Positions 15,802 to 16,088 of a DNA stretch of 16,088 bases are shown piece by piece. Every line of letters starts with the position of its first letter. The first letter of the stretch is position 1. The stretch spans positions 1-16,088 of the forward strand of contig CAJUAR010000068.1 of assembly GCA_910584495.1 (NCBI GenBank). The letters run 5' to 3'. The translations under genes were made by a program, and so were the position numbers. This DNA comes from an uncultured Muribaculaceae bacterium (GTDB lineage Bacteria > Bacteroidota > Bacteroidia > Bacteroidales > Muribaculaceae). Under the pieces are notes generated by a model, which was not told the origin of the DNA, did not search any database, and worked only from the letters and a program-made list of their open reading frames with translations.

Positions 15802-15976
15802 TTAAAGTTTCGCAAGCTTTAAGGCTTGCAAAGGGGTTAAAAGGGTTATGAGCCTTTGGCTCAGGTTAAGAATTATGGATAAATTAACCTGTTGCTTAGC
15901 AACTTAACCCATCGCTGCAAGCTATATAACCCGTTGCTTTAGCAACAGAACCTTCAAGTGAAGCTTGCGAAACTTG
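15802..15976. mobile_element. MITE-like non-coding hairpin element
   Basis: A 175-base element with no gene. Its ends are inverted repeats: AAGTTTCGCAAGCTT (15805-15819) matches AAGCTTGCGAAACTT (15961-15975) perfectly, flanked outside by perfect 10-base direct repeats. Internally it is a chain of small hairpins: GCAAGC/GCTTGC (15812-15829), TGAGCC/GGCTCA (15849-15863), GTTGC/GCAAC (15891-15903) and GTTGC/GCAAC (15933-15946). The left half carries GGTTAA-type words and the right half TTAACC, e.g. AGGTTAA (15863-15869) against TTAACCT (15884-15890), so the whole element can fold as one branched stem. No transposase is in the window; it would have to be mobilised in trans. A structured, non-mobile intergenic repeat is the alternative. 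Confidence 0.6.
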
Positions 15977-15986
15977 AATTATATGA
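15977..15986. repeat. Right 10-base direct repeat (target-site-duplication candidate)
   Basis: AATTATATGA, an exact copy of 15792-15801, abutting the right terminal inverted repeat. Confidence 0.65.
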
Positions 15987-15990
15987 GATA

Positions 15991-16002
15991 TTATTGCAAT
16001 AA
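15991..16002. other. Perfect 12-base palindrome
   Basis: TTATTGCAATAA is fully self-complementary and lies just outside the MITE-like element. It has the size of an operator, but AT-rich palindromes of this size can arise by chance. Confidence 0.3.
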
Positions 16003-16088
16003 AAGTACCCAAAAGAAGAGGCTGCGCCGTAAACCTTAGAGCCGGTTCGACAATATCTGTTAATCACCAGGTCGCATGGCTTGGAGTG

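Larger units (their letters stand above)
15395..16088. other. Gene-poor right-hand region
   Basis: About 700 bases without a convincing gene. It contains, left to right, the leader of the efflux operon with a small palindrome, a possible 37-codon minus-strand ORF with its own -7 box, a hairpin-rich MITE-like element, and an unresolved tail. I saw no clear TAnnTTTG promoter for the efflux operon in 15395-15560. A minus-strand frame is open from the window edge to about 15957, but it runs into the repeat and has no recognisable product. Confidence 0.6.

Noticed and set aside
15805..15975. CRISPR array or tandem repeat in the right-hand region
   Set aside because: The repeated words are inverted and of unequal spacing, forming hairpins; there are no regular direct repeats with unique spacers and no cas genes.
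16003..16088. Possible gene end or structural RNA at the right edge
   Set aside because: Frames are open on both strands over this short tail, but none gives a recognisable protein, and I could not fold or match it to a known RNA; the window ends too soon.

Overview
The window looks like a chromosomal segment from a member of the Bacteroidales, most plausibly a gut Muribaculaceae-type genome. The basis is coding style and gene families: Bacteroidota-type -7 boxes (TAnnTTTG) instead of sigma-70 boxes, almost no Shine-Dalgarno sequences, moderate GC, PCMD-domain lipoprotein, LytS/LytTR pair and HAE1-type RND pump with an OMF lipoprotein. The family-level guess is inference; no rRNA or tRNA is present to confirm it.

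Layout. Bases 1-310 are non-coding apart from hairpins. A secreted leucine-rich-repeat protein (311-1366, +) ends at a strong intrinsic terminator. Next comes a LytS-type sensor kinase and a LytTR response regulator that overlap by 4 bases (1599-3412, +), with a good promoter in front. After 122 bases and another -7 box comes a tightly packed four-gene envelope operon (3535-7794, +): two paralogous small outer-membrane beta-barrels, a PCMD lipoprotein and a Porin_O_P-type porin with a threonine-rich mature N-terminus. The regulator pair is the obvious candidate controller of this operon, but no binding site was identified.

The operon meets, with zero bases between stop codons, a minus-strand block. 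Read in its own direction (right to left) this is: RND efflux operon (membrane fusion protein, RND pump, outer-membrane factor; 15394 to 9745, each pair overlapping by ATGA), then a small regulator fusing an HMA-like CxxC metal-binding module to an AraC helix-turn-helix (9713 to 9147), then an SO_0444/ArsP-type metal efflux permease with a C-terminal HMA domain (9030 to 7795). The last two look like a metal-sensing and export module in which sensor and exporter each carry a CxxC domain.

The right end (15395-16088) has no sizeable gene. It holds a possible operator near the efflux operon, a -7 box with a possible 37-codon minus-strand ORF, and a 175-base hairpin-rich element with near-identical 16-base terminal inverted repeats flanked by perfect 10-base direct repeats, which has the architecture of a MITE.
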